Origin: Himantopus leucocephalus
Lineage: Eukaryota > Chordata > Aves > Charadriiformes > Recurvirostridae
Direction of reading: 5' to 3'
DNA: 64,000 nucleotides
Assembly (NCBI GenBank): GCA_003993805.1
Contig: RSEF01000024.1
Coordinates: 7,134,298 to 7,198,297 of the forward strand
The first letter of the stretch is position 1. Each line of letters starts with the position of its first letter. Both the position numbers and the translations under genes were made by a program. Positions 1-14,300 of this stretch are shown here, piece after piece. A model generated the notes under the pieces. That model was not told the origin of the DNA, ran no database searches, and was given only the letters and a program-made list of their open reading frames with translations.

Positions 1-3000
1 CCAACTCAATGCCACCACGACTGACAGAAAATTACGTGCTTAAATGACCCCCACCCTAACACAAGAGACTAAATGATATTCCGAGATGAAACACACGTCA
101 GCTAGTTTCTAGCGTGTCTAGCCCCAGCCTGCCAGGATAAAAGGCCAGCTACTGTGAGGTTCTCCCTTACAGCAAAATTTTATTTCTGAGCCTGTGGACT
201 ACAAAAGAGCCCCAACAGCCACTGCCAGCAAGCACTGTTCACACCATTCAAAAGAAATAAACCAGAACCGATCTGTCCATCTTCTGGGGCATTTGAGCGA
301 GTCCTATAGTTTCAGGTCAGGCCTGACAAATTAATGGATATGGTCTCTTCTGCGTGTCTAGCAAAAAAAAAAAGAGAAAACTGGTTGCACTTGTTAAATT
401 AACTCACTCTCTTTAATCAAAGCTTCTTTTAATAATTACAACTGCTCCCCCAACTCCTGTCTTTCTGACGGCACCAGACTGTCTGCTTCATAGATAGCTT
501 TTGACTCATAAATAACAACTTTCTTCACCAAAGAAAGCGATGATGGTGGACTAAATATAATTTAGGTATAATGAATAATTAAGACACCTAGAAATGCATT
601 TAAAGAGACTTAAGAAGCAAAGCAAAACCCCGGCCCTTTAAATGAGGAAAAACATTCTGCATTCCCAAGCTGCCATGCTGGGCCCATGAAAAAAAGTGGG
701 ATAATGAAAACAAGTGAGCACATTTAACCAAGCTTAGCATTGCTTCCCTGCTGCATGCAATCAACTGTATCCATAGCTTTGATGAGACTGTAAAGATTAC
801 ATCACTTAAATCTCAGCTGCAGGATTTTATGCCAGACTTACCGAAGGGAAGGAAGCAAACAGCACAGAGGTTTCGTGCTTGCTCTACCTTAAAAGCCATC
901 ACTCCTGTTTTTAACCAACCACTACAGAAATATTAACACGCTGCTAGGGGACAGGAATGTGACATGTTGTACATTAACAGCAAGTTTTATAAAAGTAAAG
1001 CAAAACAGAAGTCACAAATACACAGAAAGCTGATTAAAATAGGCTCTACAGAGTGATTGTGGAATTCAGCTGCTATCACTTCACTGGAGAGTCTCCTCAA
1101 CAGAGGGTAGACGAGGCAAATCAGCCTCTCAGGCCCACTGCCCTGTCTCAGACAGGAGAGGTTCATCAGCTCTGACTGCGAGAAGCCCGAGCGGGCAGGG
1201 GTCTGCCTGTCTCCTGCCTAACCCAGAAGTGGGTGGTGAGATGTAGCTATGAAACCGTGGCTCGCCAGCAGCACGCTGGTTTCCCACTCCAGCTAGCCCT
1301 GTGCCCACACCACAAGCCTTCTGCCCGCTCCTCTCCATCACTCCACGCGCACCCATTTCAGCAGCACCTTCCTCGCTTCAGCTTCTCCCCAGCGGGGCTG
1401 CGCTGCCCAGCCCTGCTGGAAGGGCTGCCTTTAGCCCCTTTTGGGCCAGTGTCACGTGCCTGGCTCGTCCTGGGGCTGGAGACAGATGCCACATCGCCTT
1501 TTCACCTGCAGCCTGTCCCGCAGAGAGAGGTGGGACAGGGAATATCTTAAGGTGCGACAGATTCCCGACCACAGCGAGTCACGCTGCGTTTCAAAATAAA
1601 CAGGCCCCAGGCTCCGAGCGAGCAAAGGACAGGGAGACGTATAAACCTGTACCTGTGATCTAGTACAGCCAGAGGAGAGAGGATCCAGGCACTGCCCAGA
1701 TCCTTTTTCCTGCAGGACATATCACATGTAACAGGCAACAGCAGAAGATTTAACCGAGGGCCTGATTCCTCAGCGGCAGACACCACCTTCCTGAACCTGG
1801 CACACACAGGTGTCCTGTTCAATGTGAAATGCTGCACTGTTTCTTTCTGCTCATAAACAGGGCAGACTTCAGCATCACTGGAACAAAATCAGAGGCTGAT
1901 ATTGTGGGCTTTTAATAGCGACTACTGCACGTGGGGAAAAAAATATCAGTAGAGGACAAGTGTCCTCACGGAGATCTCTGCTTCCTATCTGTATTCATTG
2001 CGGTCTAACCACTACCTAAACCCCTTTCAGTTGCATGCAGACCAGATGTAAAGGGCTACAAACCTCACTTGGGAGAAAATCGGGTCATAATTTCAGGCAT
2101 CAAACATTTCATAATAACCACTGGTAATATTTATTTAATAATGCAGACATGAAGCTGATTTTCTTTTCAGACCATGGGAAAAAAGCAAGAAATGCCAAAA
2201 TTAACATTAGCAGGAAATCTAATCTCGTCTCCAAATAATAGCAGCAACACAGGAGCAAAGAGCAACAAAGAAAATCTCTATGCAGATCTCATGAGCATAA
2301 GCTCAAAGAGCTTCATCGAACCATAAGCTGGAAAATGTACGAGGCTACGGAGAAAAACCCAGGAGCTGGCAAATGTGATGGAACGAGACAGGTTAGGAGT
2401 TGAGAGCTCATCTGTGTGACGAAATGGACAGTCGGTGCTAGTCTAAACAAATATGCCTGTACATCTCTTTCAGAATATCTCCCTCCCTTTGGGACAGCAT
2501 TAGTCAAAAATAAAAGTGACTTTGATGAGGCATAACTCTTCTAGCTTGCTGGAAAAAACCAGCAAGACTGCAAAGTAGCTGCTGTGGTACCTTCAGAGAG
2601 ACTTGCAGTGTAATGACATGAGAATGACTTCACTCACAGCAGGGGACTGCCAATGCCTGCTCTGAAGCTGACATAAATACGGTGTCACGTGCTCTGGCTA
2701 GTGGGTTAAAAACATACTTCAGTGCCCATGTCTGGCCTGGATTAAATCCATTGCACGAGATGATTCAACAACACACGGAGTTGATCTTAAAGATCTGAAC
2801 TACTGCTTCTACCTCCCTATGGGCCGTGGGCTGGGTTCACCAGCAGGGAATACTACAGATAATAATACAGAATGAAAAGGTTTGACCCAAAACAAAACTG
2901 GTGAGTTTGGAAATGTGCTACAGAATCTAAATCTAATGAGTAGGCTGGCTAAAAGCAGAGACAGCAGGCAAAATGTTTATTCCTTTGTAGCACTGTACAC

Positions 3001-5090
3001 CCACTTTGCACTCTGTTTTGCTATAAATGACAGTACAAGTGCAGAAAAACAGGGAATTGGCTTCTGCAATATATATGAAGGCTGGAGACTAGATGCAAAA
3101 GTCACACCAAATTAAGGGAGGGATATAGATTTATGACTGAATTATTGTGGCTTGGCAATTTACCGTGCTACGGTAATTGAGTTTGTGCATGTTCTCAGCT
3201 GGTGGCAGATGTGCAGTAAAATGCTCTAGGTTACATTCCTTCATTATGTGTACATTAACATGCCTACCTTGCACTTGCTAGGAGTTAAGATTATGCAAAG
3301 AGCGATTTACTGTGGCTCAGTTAATGCACGGTAACCTGTTTAGCCATGGAGATATGCCTGTGTGTCTGAGCCCACCTATCAAAGGAAACATTCAGGTCTA
3401 TGTGGCAGTTCTCAGGGCATCTTGTAAGAAACATGTCTGATTGCCTTTTTGATGAGCAAGCTCAGCAAATTATTTCAAAGACAAAACCGGAATCACTCAA
3501 GAAGATTACAGAGAGTGAAATACTAGGAATGTGATTCAGAGATACCAGTGAAAGGGAAAACGCTAGTAAATTCTACCTTCTTCTTAATTAAAAAAAAAGC
3601 AAAGGGAAGTTTTCCATGAAGTAGACTAATTTTGAGACGCTCTTCTTCGTCCAGACAGTCTGACAAAGAAAGGCTGCCTGAATAAAGCAAGGCGCTTGGA
3701 AACAGATATTTAAAGCCCAAAGCCTCGGAGTAAAGCTGTCGCCCTGCAGTAACAGTCACTGCACTTCCACCCACGTGGCGCCAGCAGTGGGGTAGGGCAC
3801 CCCCATTCACAGGGGGTTCATCCCGGCACGTCCTTGTGCTAGAGGTGACAGCAGCGGCCTTAGGAAGTGTATTTGCTGCCTGCAAGAGGAGGAGCTGTCT
3901 GTATGCATGTGTGTATGTGCACGTGCACGCTGGACAGGTTAATTCGTAAGCAGAAAAGACATTTTTGCAGTAAGACTTGTCCTCCAGCTGTCTTTTCACC
4001 CTAACTACATGTTCCCCAAAAGTCTGAAATCCATGCTCATGTTTTAGGCATAATAAAGTGGATTTGAAATTTTCACCTATGTCTAGAAACACAGTTCGGC
4101 CGAGCCGTGGCCCAGAAGGGAGACAGCCCCGTGTTTGTACAGCACGCGGGGTAATGGAGTCCGTGCCGCAGCGTGCGAGCAGTGGTACAAAGGCTTTTAC
4201 TTGTTTCTTTCGGGATCTGTACAGTACACATTTTATGTTTTTCCCCCTTTTTGTTTGGCTTTTAGAAGACTAACAATGGGAGAAACTGACAGCCCTGGTC
4301 TGAGCAAAACCAGACGAAACCCAGTCCCTCTGGTTAGTTAGACCCTTTGGGGAAATCCCTCCTCTTTTGATCAGTCCTCAAAGCAGAAAGTATCCAAGAA
4401 AACTCCGACAGGGAAGTTTTCACCTTCCAAGGAGCTGCCAGTCAGTGCCTGGAAAAGCAGTGTTGCAGTGACGGAGCCCATCGGATCCCTGGTCTGTCTG
4501 GACTCCTGACCTCTGTCTGCAGACAGAAACCTCTGCTCTCTGGCTGGCAGACACAGTAAGCAAAGAGAAAAATCACTGAGGAAAAGAAAGGGAGCTGTGA
4601 GTCCTAAATGAAGGGATGGAGAGCTCGTTCCCTGCCAACAGTGAAAGCACAGTCCCACTCTGAGAGCTCAGCCCAGAGAATCCCGTCAGGAGACCCCAGA
4701 GCACAGCCTGACTGCTTACGGGAAGGGTTGGCACTCACCGAGAAAAGAAAGGCAGAATGAATGCAGGGATGAGCCTCACCTGAGGGCCAGCTGGCCAGCA
4801 CAGGGATGAATTTTAGCTGTGACTGGTGATTGGTGAACACAGAGCACACATGACTTCAGTTATCAGAAGTGGGAGAACGCATTCTTCTCTTCGCAGCGTG
4901 CAGAAAAGCGCAGACAAAGCCTCCTTGGCAAATAGTCTGAAATGGCCCGTAACCTCATCTAATCCACCTGTCTGAACCCCCTGCATGCTCCATGCTTTCT
5001 GCATGTCACCCAGCACGTTCCAGACACCCTGTTCCTGACCTCATTCACTAATTCTCTCCAAAAGCGGCCTTAACCCACTGTGGCACCCTG

Positions 5091-5372
5091 CTCCACACAG
5101 TTTTAAACCTTTTACTCTCTGCTGAAATCCAAGGATGTGGATCTTTCAGCATGGACAGCGCGAAGAGGAGAGGAGCTGAAATATATGCCAAAAACACACT
5201 CATCTGGGAGTCATTTCTCTTCTCAAGTCCNTCTCCACACAGTTTTAAACCTTTTAATCTCTGCTGAAATCCAAGGATGTGGATCTTTCAGCATGGACAG
5301 TGCGAAGAGGAGAGGAGCTGAAATATATGCCAAAAACACACTCATCTGGGAGTCATTTCTCTTCTCAAGTCC
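5091..5372. repeat. Direct duplication of 140 bp across a single N (probable assembly artefact)
   Basis: Bases 5091-5230 and 5233-5372 are the same 140-bp sequence with two visible substitutions, separated only by an N at 5231 and one extra base. The N exactly at the join suggests two contig ends that overlap but were not merged, perhaps from different haplotypes. A true tandem duplication is less likely. Confidence 0.85.
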
Positions 5373-8300
5373 TCTGTCAGCTTTAGGACCGAAAAATCCC
5401 CAGCAAAATTTGAATAGAAAACCCAAAGCTATCTAAAGAAGCAGAGTTCTTCCTGAAAACAGAGTGCCGCTCCAGTTCCCAAGGAACAAATCCTTGCTAT
5501 TTAGCCCAACTGCTCACAGGCCCATGCTGATACCTCTGGAGTATTCACAGTTCCCTTGACATCAAGGGTCAAGCGGCAAACCTGGCAATCTCAAGCACCT
5601 GTTTCGTTTGCTTGGTTTAAGGCTGTGTTTTCTCCCAACCTAGATCAATACTGCATAAAAGAGGCAATTTATCGGTTGCACCTAGCTGCCATGGCCCATG
5701 AAACCCAACTGGAGACGAAAGAATTAATTATTGCTATTACCCTGGTCTATGCTGATGGGCTGCAAGAGTCAACACTACAGCACGTGCACCCGCCCACAGA
5801 ACAGGCTCAGAGTAGGACTGTGGAAACCAGCACCCCTCGTAATGAATCGTAGCAAGCATCAGTCACTCTGTCACCTCCGGGTGCTCAGAGCAAGTATCTG
5901 GCAGCTGAACGCCAGCGCTGAAAGTGGAGCTGCAGCGGGAGTGTCAAGGACTCAGTTAATCTTGGCCATGGACCGATCAAGTCTCTTCACTGTGGTGATC
6001 ATCCTCCAGATATTAGAAAGGGGGTTGGACATCAAGAAAGAGCGCAGTTGGAAGGTATAAAGGTCTACCTGAAGCCTTTGGATTTAATATAGAAAATCTG
6101 GGTGACTTGCTGTGAAATTAGCTGATCTCACACCCCCTACTAACTTTAAAATCCTGGAAACCAGCGCACTCAGCTTCCTCATCCGCTTTCCTCTTCCCTT
6201 GAGTAACGGCATTCTCTGGATCAAACCTCACTTCATATCGGTGCTCAGATAGATGTTTCGCATTCCCACTGCTGGGGAGCAGCAGGTCTGTTGTCTTTCT
6301 GTAGAAGGGATGCTTGGCTGATCCAGCTGAACCACGCAGGATGCAATGTATTTTCCGCTTGAATACCACCGTATGTCTGCGTGCCGGGCACAAGCTAGGA
6401 GCCGTGCTAACGTACTGTGTCGCTTCCTTCCGCACCGTCCTGGCATGCAGTCGGGGAGACGAAGAAGTAAGCACTGTAGAGCTGTTCTCAAGGTAAATGC
6501 AGTGCGTGCCGCACTGAGCAGCTGCAGTACGCAGCAGACTCTCAAGGGCAGTAAGAGGTCACATGCAACCTTCATTTGGCAAACTGATCGCGCTAGGTAA
6601 AAAGGCCAAATAGAGCTGTACTAGGCTGGGGAGGGAATGTCAACTTCTGTTAGCGTGCACAGCCATTCACTTCTAAATTAATAAAAGCTCCTCTGCTCAG
6701 ATGCAAAGGCTAAAGTGGGTTTCCTCTATTGCTACTCTATGGATATGTTTATCCAATTAGGCTTGCGAAATGCCCATTTAACCCGGTGCTTCAGCGACGT
6801 CAAGTGTCTTGACATCCTGAGCATCTTGTTAGCATGAGAACGGCCTTGAAACACCTCTTTTCCAAGAACCTCACCAGATTTTGGATGAGTTCCACCTTCT
6901 CTCTGTTTGTTTATTTGATGGTGGTTGTTGCTGTTTTTCTCCCTGTTAATTTTTAGAAATGTCTCAGTGGGTTCATGTCCTGTGACATTTTCCTGCATTC
7001 ACTGGAGTCTCTAGGGATGAGCCATAAACAGAACACAAGTGTGTTCAGTCAAAAGGAGCAACATCCAGCTAGCAAATAGACCTACTCAGCTCTCCTGGGA
7101 GAAATCATGCTGGGCGTTAGACAACAAATATTTCTTCAAAATAAAGGCAGGTCGGTCCCAGCAAAACCTTTTGACAGACTGGAGTCTTTCTTTGGAAAAG
7201 AAAAAGGAGTTAATTCCCTGAACTCCTTCTAAGGATTTTTGTTTCCTGCTTGGAGCAGACAGAAAGCTTTATCCAAAGAATAGCAATAAAATCTTCATGG
7301 TGACACGAACACTCCTCTGCCTTACTAAGAAATAAGATTGTGCTGATGAGCAGTAAAAATGCCATGGAATGAGTCCAGATATGCCCCAAACTTCAAATTC
7401 TGCTGAAGCTGAATTCTATCAGTATCCATAATGTTTTTCTTTTTCTAGAGTAATGGCACTGTACCACAGGCTTAACAGCAGCAAACAAAGACTCATTTTA
7501 TCCTTTATTGCAGCTAATTAGTGTACCTCTTTATTGTTGACCCTGGCCTAATCTTCCTCTCTATAACTGCCCCAGATGGAGATGGAATCTTTAAGGTGAC
7601 GGAATCTTTAACGTGATATTTTCTAACTAGTACGGTTGTTTGGGGGTTTTGCTTGTTTGGGTTTGGTGGTTTTTTGTGGGGTTTTTGTATGTGTGTGCTT
7701 TTGTTTAAATTCAGAAGCACAGTTACCATGTATCCCCAGGATGGAGAGTTAAGTCACGCTCTGTGGGAGTTAGCTGAGCCTTCTGTCCATTGGATGATTT
7801 GGATCTCTTATCTTCTTGATTTTTCATTTTTCAAACTAGTTTTTTTTTTTTTTAAACAGAAATGAAGCACTTATTCATGAAATAAATGGTACTTCATTAT
7901 AGCTGCATGTTAGTTATGTGATTCACAAAGTGCCTAATTAACTGGATTATACTCATGCAACTGAGTATATCAAAAAAGGGGTATTCGTATTCTAGAGAGC
8001 AAAAAAGCTTGAGGTTATTTATTCCAGGAGTTCACACATGTCCCCCTTAATAAGTGGCATTAGACAGAAGAGAGTTGTAATAAAATCAGAGTTAACCTCT
8101 TCACACTGATTCCTTGTGGAAATTGATTAACTTAAGCTAAGCATAAACACAGGTTAATTCATTAAATGGTTGCACATTTGCAGGTTTGGGACCCAAAACC
8201 CCAGTCTGGTAACCCATGTCCATAAATTCCAACGCCACTGGGTAAATCTGAGAGACTCACTTAAAGAAAAGCTACTGCATCATGTCCTTGCAAAAGCAGA

Positions 8301-11300
8301 GCAATTTGTTAAACGCAGCAGTACTTAGTGACTCACAAAAGCATCAGCAGCCTTTCCTGCTAACCAAACAGAATGAAGATTTTCAACACAGATACAATGA
8401 GCAACTGCCTCTCTGCATCATTATGTGATTAATTCTATTCTCGTAGGATTTTATTCTATCTGTAAATCACCCTTGCAAGAGAGTTTGGCCCATGATGCGG
8501 GGTTTGGTAACCTAAAAATGATAGTGTTTTGTATACTTCTAGTTGGGACTGACTTATTTTTAGGTGCAATTGTTTACATCCGTATTTAAACTACAGCAAG
8601 GAACATACAGGAACTCTATAGATACGACAACACTAGGTCACTTTTTTTAAACAATTGTTTCAATAGTGCAGTGAAATGAGCTGTCCTGGTAGTAACTGAT
8701 AGTTTTTAAGGTCAAGTTGGAGAAATGTGTTTCGGGGATGGTTTTATGTAAAGGTCAGGATACCATCCTCATTCAAAACACTGCCCCTGGCAGCACCAAT
8801 CATTGTCAGAAAAAGAGCTACTTACTTTGAGTGAAGACATCATCCTTGACTTCTTCCAGTTTTGAGTCAGCTAACCTGTTGGGCCAGCAGTGCTTCAAAG
8901 AGAGGATTATTATGGATTGAGTCCATAGGAGAAGGTTTATATGGGATGGTAAGTCTGCTGCTTCCATTATTTCATACTGCTTACTCTGAAGGCAGAACAG
9001 AACACATGTCCAAACTGAGGAATGAGTCCTCTTTCTCCAAAATCCTAATAGCAAGTCAGATGTGTTGTGGGGTTTTTTTTGTTTGTTTGCTTGGTTTTGT
9101 TTGTTTGGGGTTTTGTTGGTGTCGTCTGTCTGTTCCCCCCATTCCCCTCCCTCCCCCTTCTTTTCCTCCTCTTCAGCAAGTGTGTTTTAGGCCAGAATTT
9201 GGCATAAAAACCAAGCAGGGGTTGCTGGGCCAGGAGAGGCTGCAACCCAGACATGAGAGAAAGCATTTGCAAGCTTTTGCTGAAAGAAGTGGAAGATCTG
9301 CAGTACTCTGCACGGAAGCCGTGCTGCAATTGCATCAGCCTTTTGGATTCAGGTCAAGAGAGGCAATCTCTGTCTCTCAGTTTAATGCTCACAGCTACTC
9401 CAGCCATTAACCTAACCTGTTCCCTCATCAGTCTCCTCTGCTCTCATCCTGGCCTTCATTTTTGCTGAACCAGGTGGCAGCTGCATCCTCTTACGGTGCC
9501 TCCTGCCAAGAGGCAACAGTAACCAGGTTAGGTGATCACCTCTAACTGCTCGCTGAGCGGGTTTATTGACAAACGCAATGGACTTACTGTAGAAAGAGGA
9601 CAGATGCTGCTCCGGCTTCAGTCACAGGAGGCAACTCTTGCGCTAGGCAGGCTTTCTCACGGCATCTCTAATGGGAGCATTCCTCCGGTGTTTCAGTATT
9701 TCTGGGATTTTAGCCCAGCTCCAGTCAGAGGTGCAAAAGAAGCCGTTTTCTTTAAATGAGGGAGGCTAGGCCTGGGGGCTTCTCTCGCATGTGGTCCTTG
9801 CCCTGCCTATGGCAAATGTCCAAAGCACAGCTCCATCAGCTGCTGACCACCCCAAACACAAGGCAGCTTCGTGGTTCTGAACCCCTGAGGAAGGCTATAT
9901 TGCTCATCACAGGAGGGATACAAATCTCTCTTCCTGGGCCTCGTCTGGGAAGGAAAGACACTTCCCAAGAGCAGAGAGGGTGTGAAAAGCAGACGACTGA
10001 ATTGCCAAAGCGAGAGTCTGAACCATGATCTCTCCTCGCCAGACTGCCTCCATGCCATTAAACTCAGGCCGCTCTGGGGCTATAACAACATAAAATATTG
10101 TCAAGCTTTAAAAACAATAATTGTTGGGTTGTGGTTTGGGTTGGTTTTTTTTTCTCAAAATAAGAGAAAGAGGGCTTATAACTAGGCCAGTAGCAAATTG
10201 CAGAAGAGAAGGGTTTCAAGCTGTGCTCTAAGCCAGAATAAAGGAAAGAAGCAGCTGATGAAAGGATCAAAAGATGTTAAACTTGCTGGGGATGAAATGC
10301 CTGGTAGGAGGAAACAGCAAGCGCTCCTTGATACCCAGTCAGGCACTTGTTTCCCATTACTTTAATGGAAGTTAGCTCACACCTGCATGCAATGAGAGAA
10401 TTGGGTGGAGAGCTGCTTTTTGAAATGATACACAGTTTTATTTCAAAGGAAGACGATGAAAATACTCCCTAAAGCTGGGGAGCAGCACAGGTAAGTGCTG
10501 GATAGTCTGGAAAGAGAGCAGCCGGAACAGGATTAATTTTGTCAGGCCATGAAAAGCCTGTGAAAGGAGTAAGGCATGTCTTACTCTGACGTCTGACACA
10601 GTACAAATCCTGCAACCACCTCCTTGTAATAAAAAGAAACACATAGAATTCACTATTTCTTCTTACATTAAAATCACCCCCTCCTACATTCACATCATTG
10701 CTGTCAGAAGCATCTCGATTCTCCACACCTAAGGGCCATGGAAAAAAACAAGCATTTCTGCTAAAAATAGACTTTTTTCCAAGCTGTATTTATTCAGATC
10801 TCTTTTCCTCCAAAATGCCGGATTATCTTAATGTTAGTTTAATCACATATCTACATAATTCCAGTGCTGCCAAACAAATCACAGTCACGGGGAAGCAGGA
10901 GCTTTCCCTCCTCCAGAGGTCCCACTGCTGAGAGAGGGCCACTCAGAGAAGCAAACACTGGAAACACACCCAGAAGAAACAGTGACTTCAAAAGGCTTCT
11001 GTTCTGAAAATCCACCTCTTTAGAAAACATTAAGCAAAACAGTAGAACTGCCCATGGAGTAGAACGCTGCTTAATCTGGAGCTGTCTAGGTAGAAGCACA
11101 AGGCAGCATCACACACACACACAGAGCCTTTGAAGATCCATTTACGTGATAAAGCACATGAAGCAATTTGCAAACAGCAGGGAATGAAAAGGTCAAGGTT
11201 CACGCAAATTTGGATCAGCTGAAAGATCTGAGATCTTACACCAGGGCGGAGACAGGACAAAAATTAAGCAGTCTTTAATGAAGGTAATTTTTAAAAGCGA

Positions 11301-14300
11301 GAAGAGAGCAACAGACACAACAGGGAAGAAAAGCAGTGTGCCTTTGCAAGCAGACATGTGGGATCCCAAGCAGGGGGTGCAGATCGAATGACTCTGTGCT
11401 ATGACGGCATGACCTTATGACCAGATTCACACCGATAGAAGGGATCATTCTGCAAGTGAGATGTGACTGGGCATGCAGGTAATACCCTGGATGGATTTAG
11501 GCTGAGAAAGGACTAGAACTCTCTGATTCCTTCCCAGAGCATGACATCCACCTGCTTACATTGAATTAACGTGGTTATCCGGTATCGTGGGAACAATTGT
11601 GTCCCTCACCCTCTCCCACTCGGGACCATCCTGCTACCACTCTATGCAGGAAAACTGAATGATCTGAAGGGCAAGAAACAGTGAAGTCCTTTTGTTCTTC
11701 TGTCCTTTGTCACAAATGACTTTGTAAATGAAACACAAGATGATGATGGGAAGAGTTTCCTAGGGCTGAACCTGGATTAAAAAGTTGGGAAACCTTGAAA
11801 TCCCAGAGATTTCATTCTAGCCATTGCAAAGTGTCATCCATGGGGCTTGATTCTGTCTCTGAACTTCCCAGAGCTGCAGTGAATACCGAACTATGCCCCT
11901 TTCTTTGAGGCTAAAAGAAAGGACCAACCGATTGATACAGCTGTAAATAAAAAGGACAGCCAAAGAGAAATACCTTCTTCATATGAGCAGCTTCTCCTCC
12001 TAGCAGAAACAATTGATCTTCCCTTCTCCCATACCTTTACTGTGTTGTCTGTTCAGACCACAGTTGCCTCAGGGCAAGAAGCACTGCTACTTGCTGTGCA
12101 GGTGCCCAGCGCTGTTTGGCATCCTGCACAACCAGACCAGCATGATCTCTCCACCGTGGAGGTTAATACCCTGCAAGTATCAATAGCAAAAACAGTAGAA
12201 GTTCCAAAGGCCAGCAGAAGATGAACAGATGTCTGCTGCAGTGAGATCTATTGGGATTTTTTTTCCCCAGAAAGGCTGTGTTTCTCTGTATTCAAGACTG
12301 TCCTTTTTCTTTTAATGCTGTTTCCCAAAGAGCCATTTTGATCACTGAATTAGGAGGAATAAATTGCAGAACTGCTGGAGAACCATAAATCATGTACTTG
12401 TGAGCAATGGTAGTCCTTAGTTTGGAGAACAATCTCCTATGCAATTTTTTCCCCTGGTTGTGGAGAGGGGATGAGATAGTAGCAATGACTTTCAAATCCT
12501 TTGCTCTAACTGTTCCTAGGAGGATCATAAGACTTGTTTCTCGGTGCATGCTAATCATAAATTAAAATTAACCCTTCTCAAGTCAGATCCTTTCTACAGC
12601 TCTCCTCTGAAAGAAATACAAATGTTGCAAGCATGCAGAATCAGCGAGAGACAAGTCTGTTCTGGTGCTCCCTCTCCATAACTGATATACCACTTGTTTT
12701 TTTCCCCAGAATAAGCCTTATGACCAATCCTGCTGTCCCACGAGATTCATAGCTGCCCTATGGCACTTGTGTCAAAAAGACCTCAGAGGCCAGTTCTGGC
12801 CAGCCAGAAGGAATTCCAGTAGTGATATTTGCTTTAATTTCAGATCAGAAAACTGCCAGAGCACTTTCAACTTCCAACGAGCATTATTTTGAATCCAATA
12901 GTATTTGATGTTTGATCAATGCAAACTGAAAGATTTCATTTAAAAACATTTTACTGTAAGGAGTTCCCCACAGAAGACCTGAACATTTACTGGAATGTCC
13001 ACAAAGCATTTTGATCATGACAAAACCATCTCTCCTGCAAACAAATTTTTCAACAGAAATTTTATTGCTCCACACTATGCATGACAAATCCCCACTTGCT
13101 CATTTTCTGTTAGTTGGGTTGTAAATTTCTCAAGTGAAATATTGTTTATCATCAGATACAGCACTAAGAAAGCAGACAGCACTTAAGAAATCAATAACAG
13201 CCCTAGCTTTCACCCCTCTGGTAAGAATGTGAGATGCAGTAAGACAGTTCCTTGGTTCTGTTATATTTGCTCTTTACTGAATTTATCTGTGAGGTGTTTG
13301 TCAAGAACTGCACGTGTTAGAAGTCACACCCTGGCCATTTCCCCATGGAGCTCTTGGACAGAAGCAGCGGAAATTGAATGCAGACAGCTGATTCGGTATG
13401 ACCAAATTGCATGACAGTGAATTAACAGAGCACGGGGTGGCTCCAGAAAAAGCTCACAGGAATCAGATCAGTGGTGCCTTCAACCCAATACAAAGGGCAG
13501 TAGTAAAGCAATGTGAAAAACACATACTGGCTGTATACTTCTTTAAAAAGCAGTAAAAGTTGCTGGGATTTAGTCTCCTAACCAGGTTCATATAGAAATA
13601 CCTTAAAGGAGCCCCGTCCCCGCATGTAGCGGCAAGGGTTTCACTAGCTAACGGCATCTGAAATTGCCTGAGAACGCAGTCACCTCTAGAACAGATTCTC
13701 CATCAGCTTCTATCGTACATAATGCCAAGTAAATGAAAACCACCATGAAATCAAATCAGTAATTGATTACTAATTACACATATGCATCTATAACTCTGCA
13801 ATATGCCAGGTGACAGAGATTCAGTCCGTGTAGCTTTAATTCAGTTTTCAGTTTCAAAAGCACAGATCACAGAAAAGCTGGGTTTCAGCTATGTTGAAAC
13901 CTTTTTATACCATGCGCAGAACTAACGTAAACTAAACATTGCTCCTTTACACTGTAAGATGTTTCATCTCCAGAAGGATTTGAGCAACAAAGAAAGAGAA
14001 GGTTTTGAAGAGCAGTTGATTTGAAACTATTCCTGTGGTTCACGCTGGCTGGAACTGCTACATGATGCAGAGATGTTCAGGGTAGCACTCCTGGGTCATC
14101 CCATCAGGAGGCAAAGAGCACAATGGCAATACTCTGTAGAATTCCCTGACATGAAATGCCCATTACAGAAAGAAGCTGCTCGGGGTTGCGGTTCACAACC
14201 AAATACAAGCGAAGTATTTAGCAAATTCTCTATTTGTTCACCCATGGACTTTGCCATTTGAGATCATGGACAGATGTGTGCTGCACAGCACTGGTCCCCA

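Noticed and set aside
3523..4092. Open frame of 189 codons on the minus strand
   Set aside because: No recognisable domain, no supporting splice sites or neighbouring exons; likely chance.
4944..4990. Possible CR1-like words (CATCTAATCC)
   Set aside because: The flanking GGAAGGGACC core is absent, so the similarity is too weak to call.
8862..9410. Open frame of 182 codons on the plus strand
   Set aside because: Translation runs through simple T/G- and C-rich tracts and resembles no protein family.
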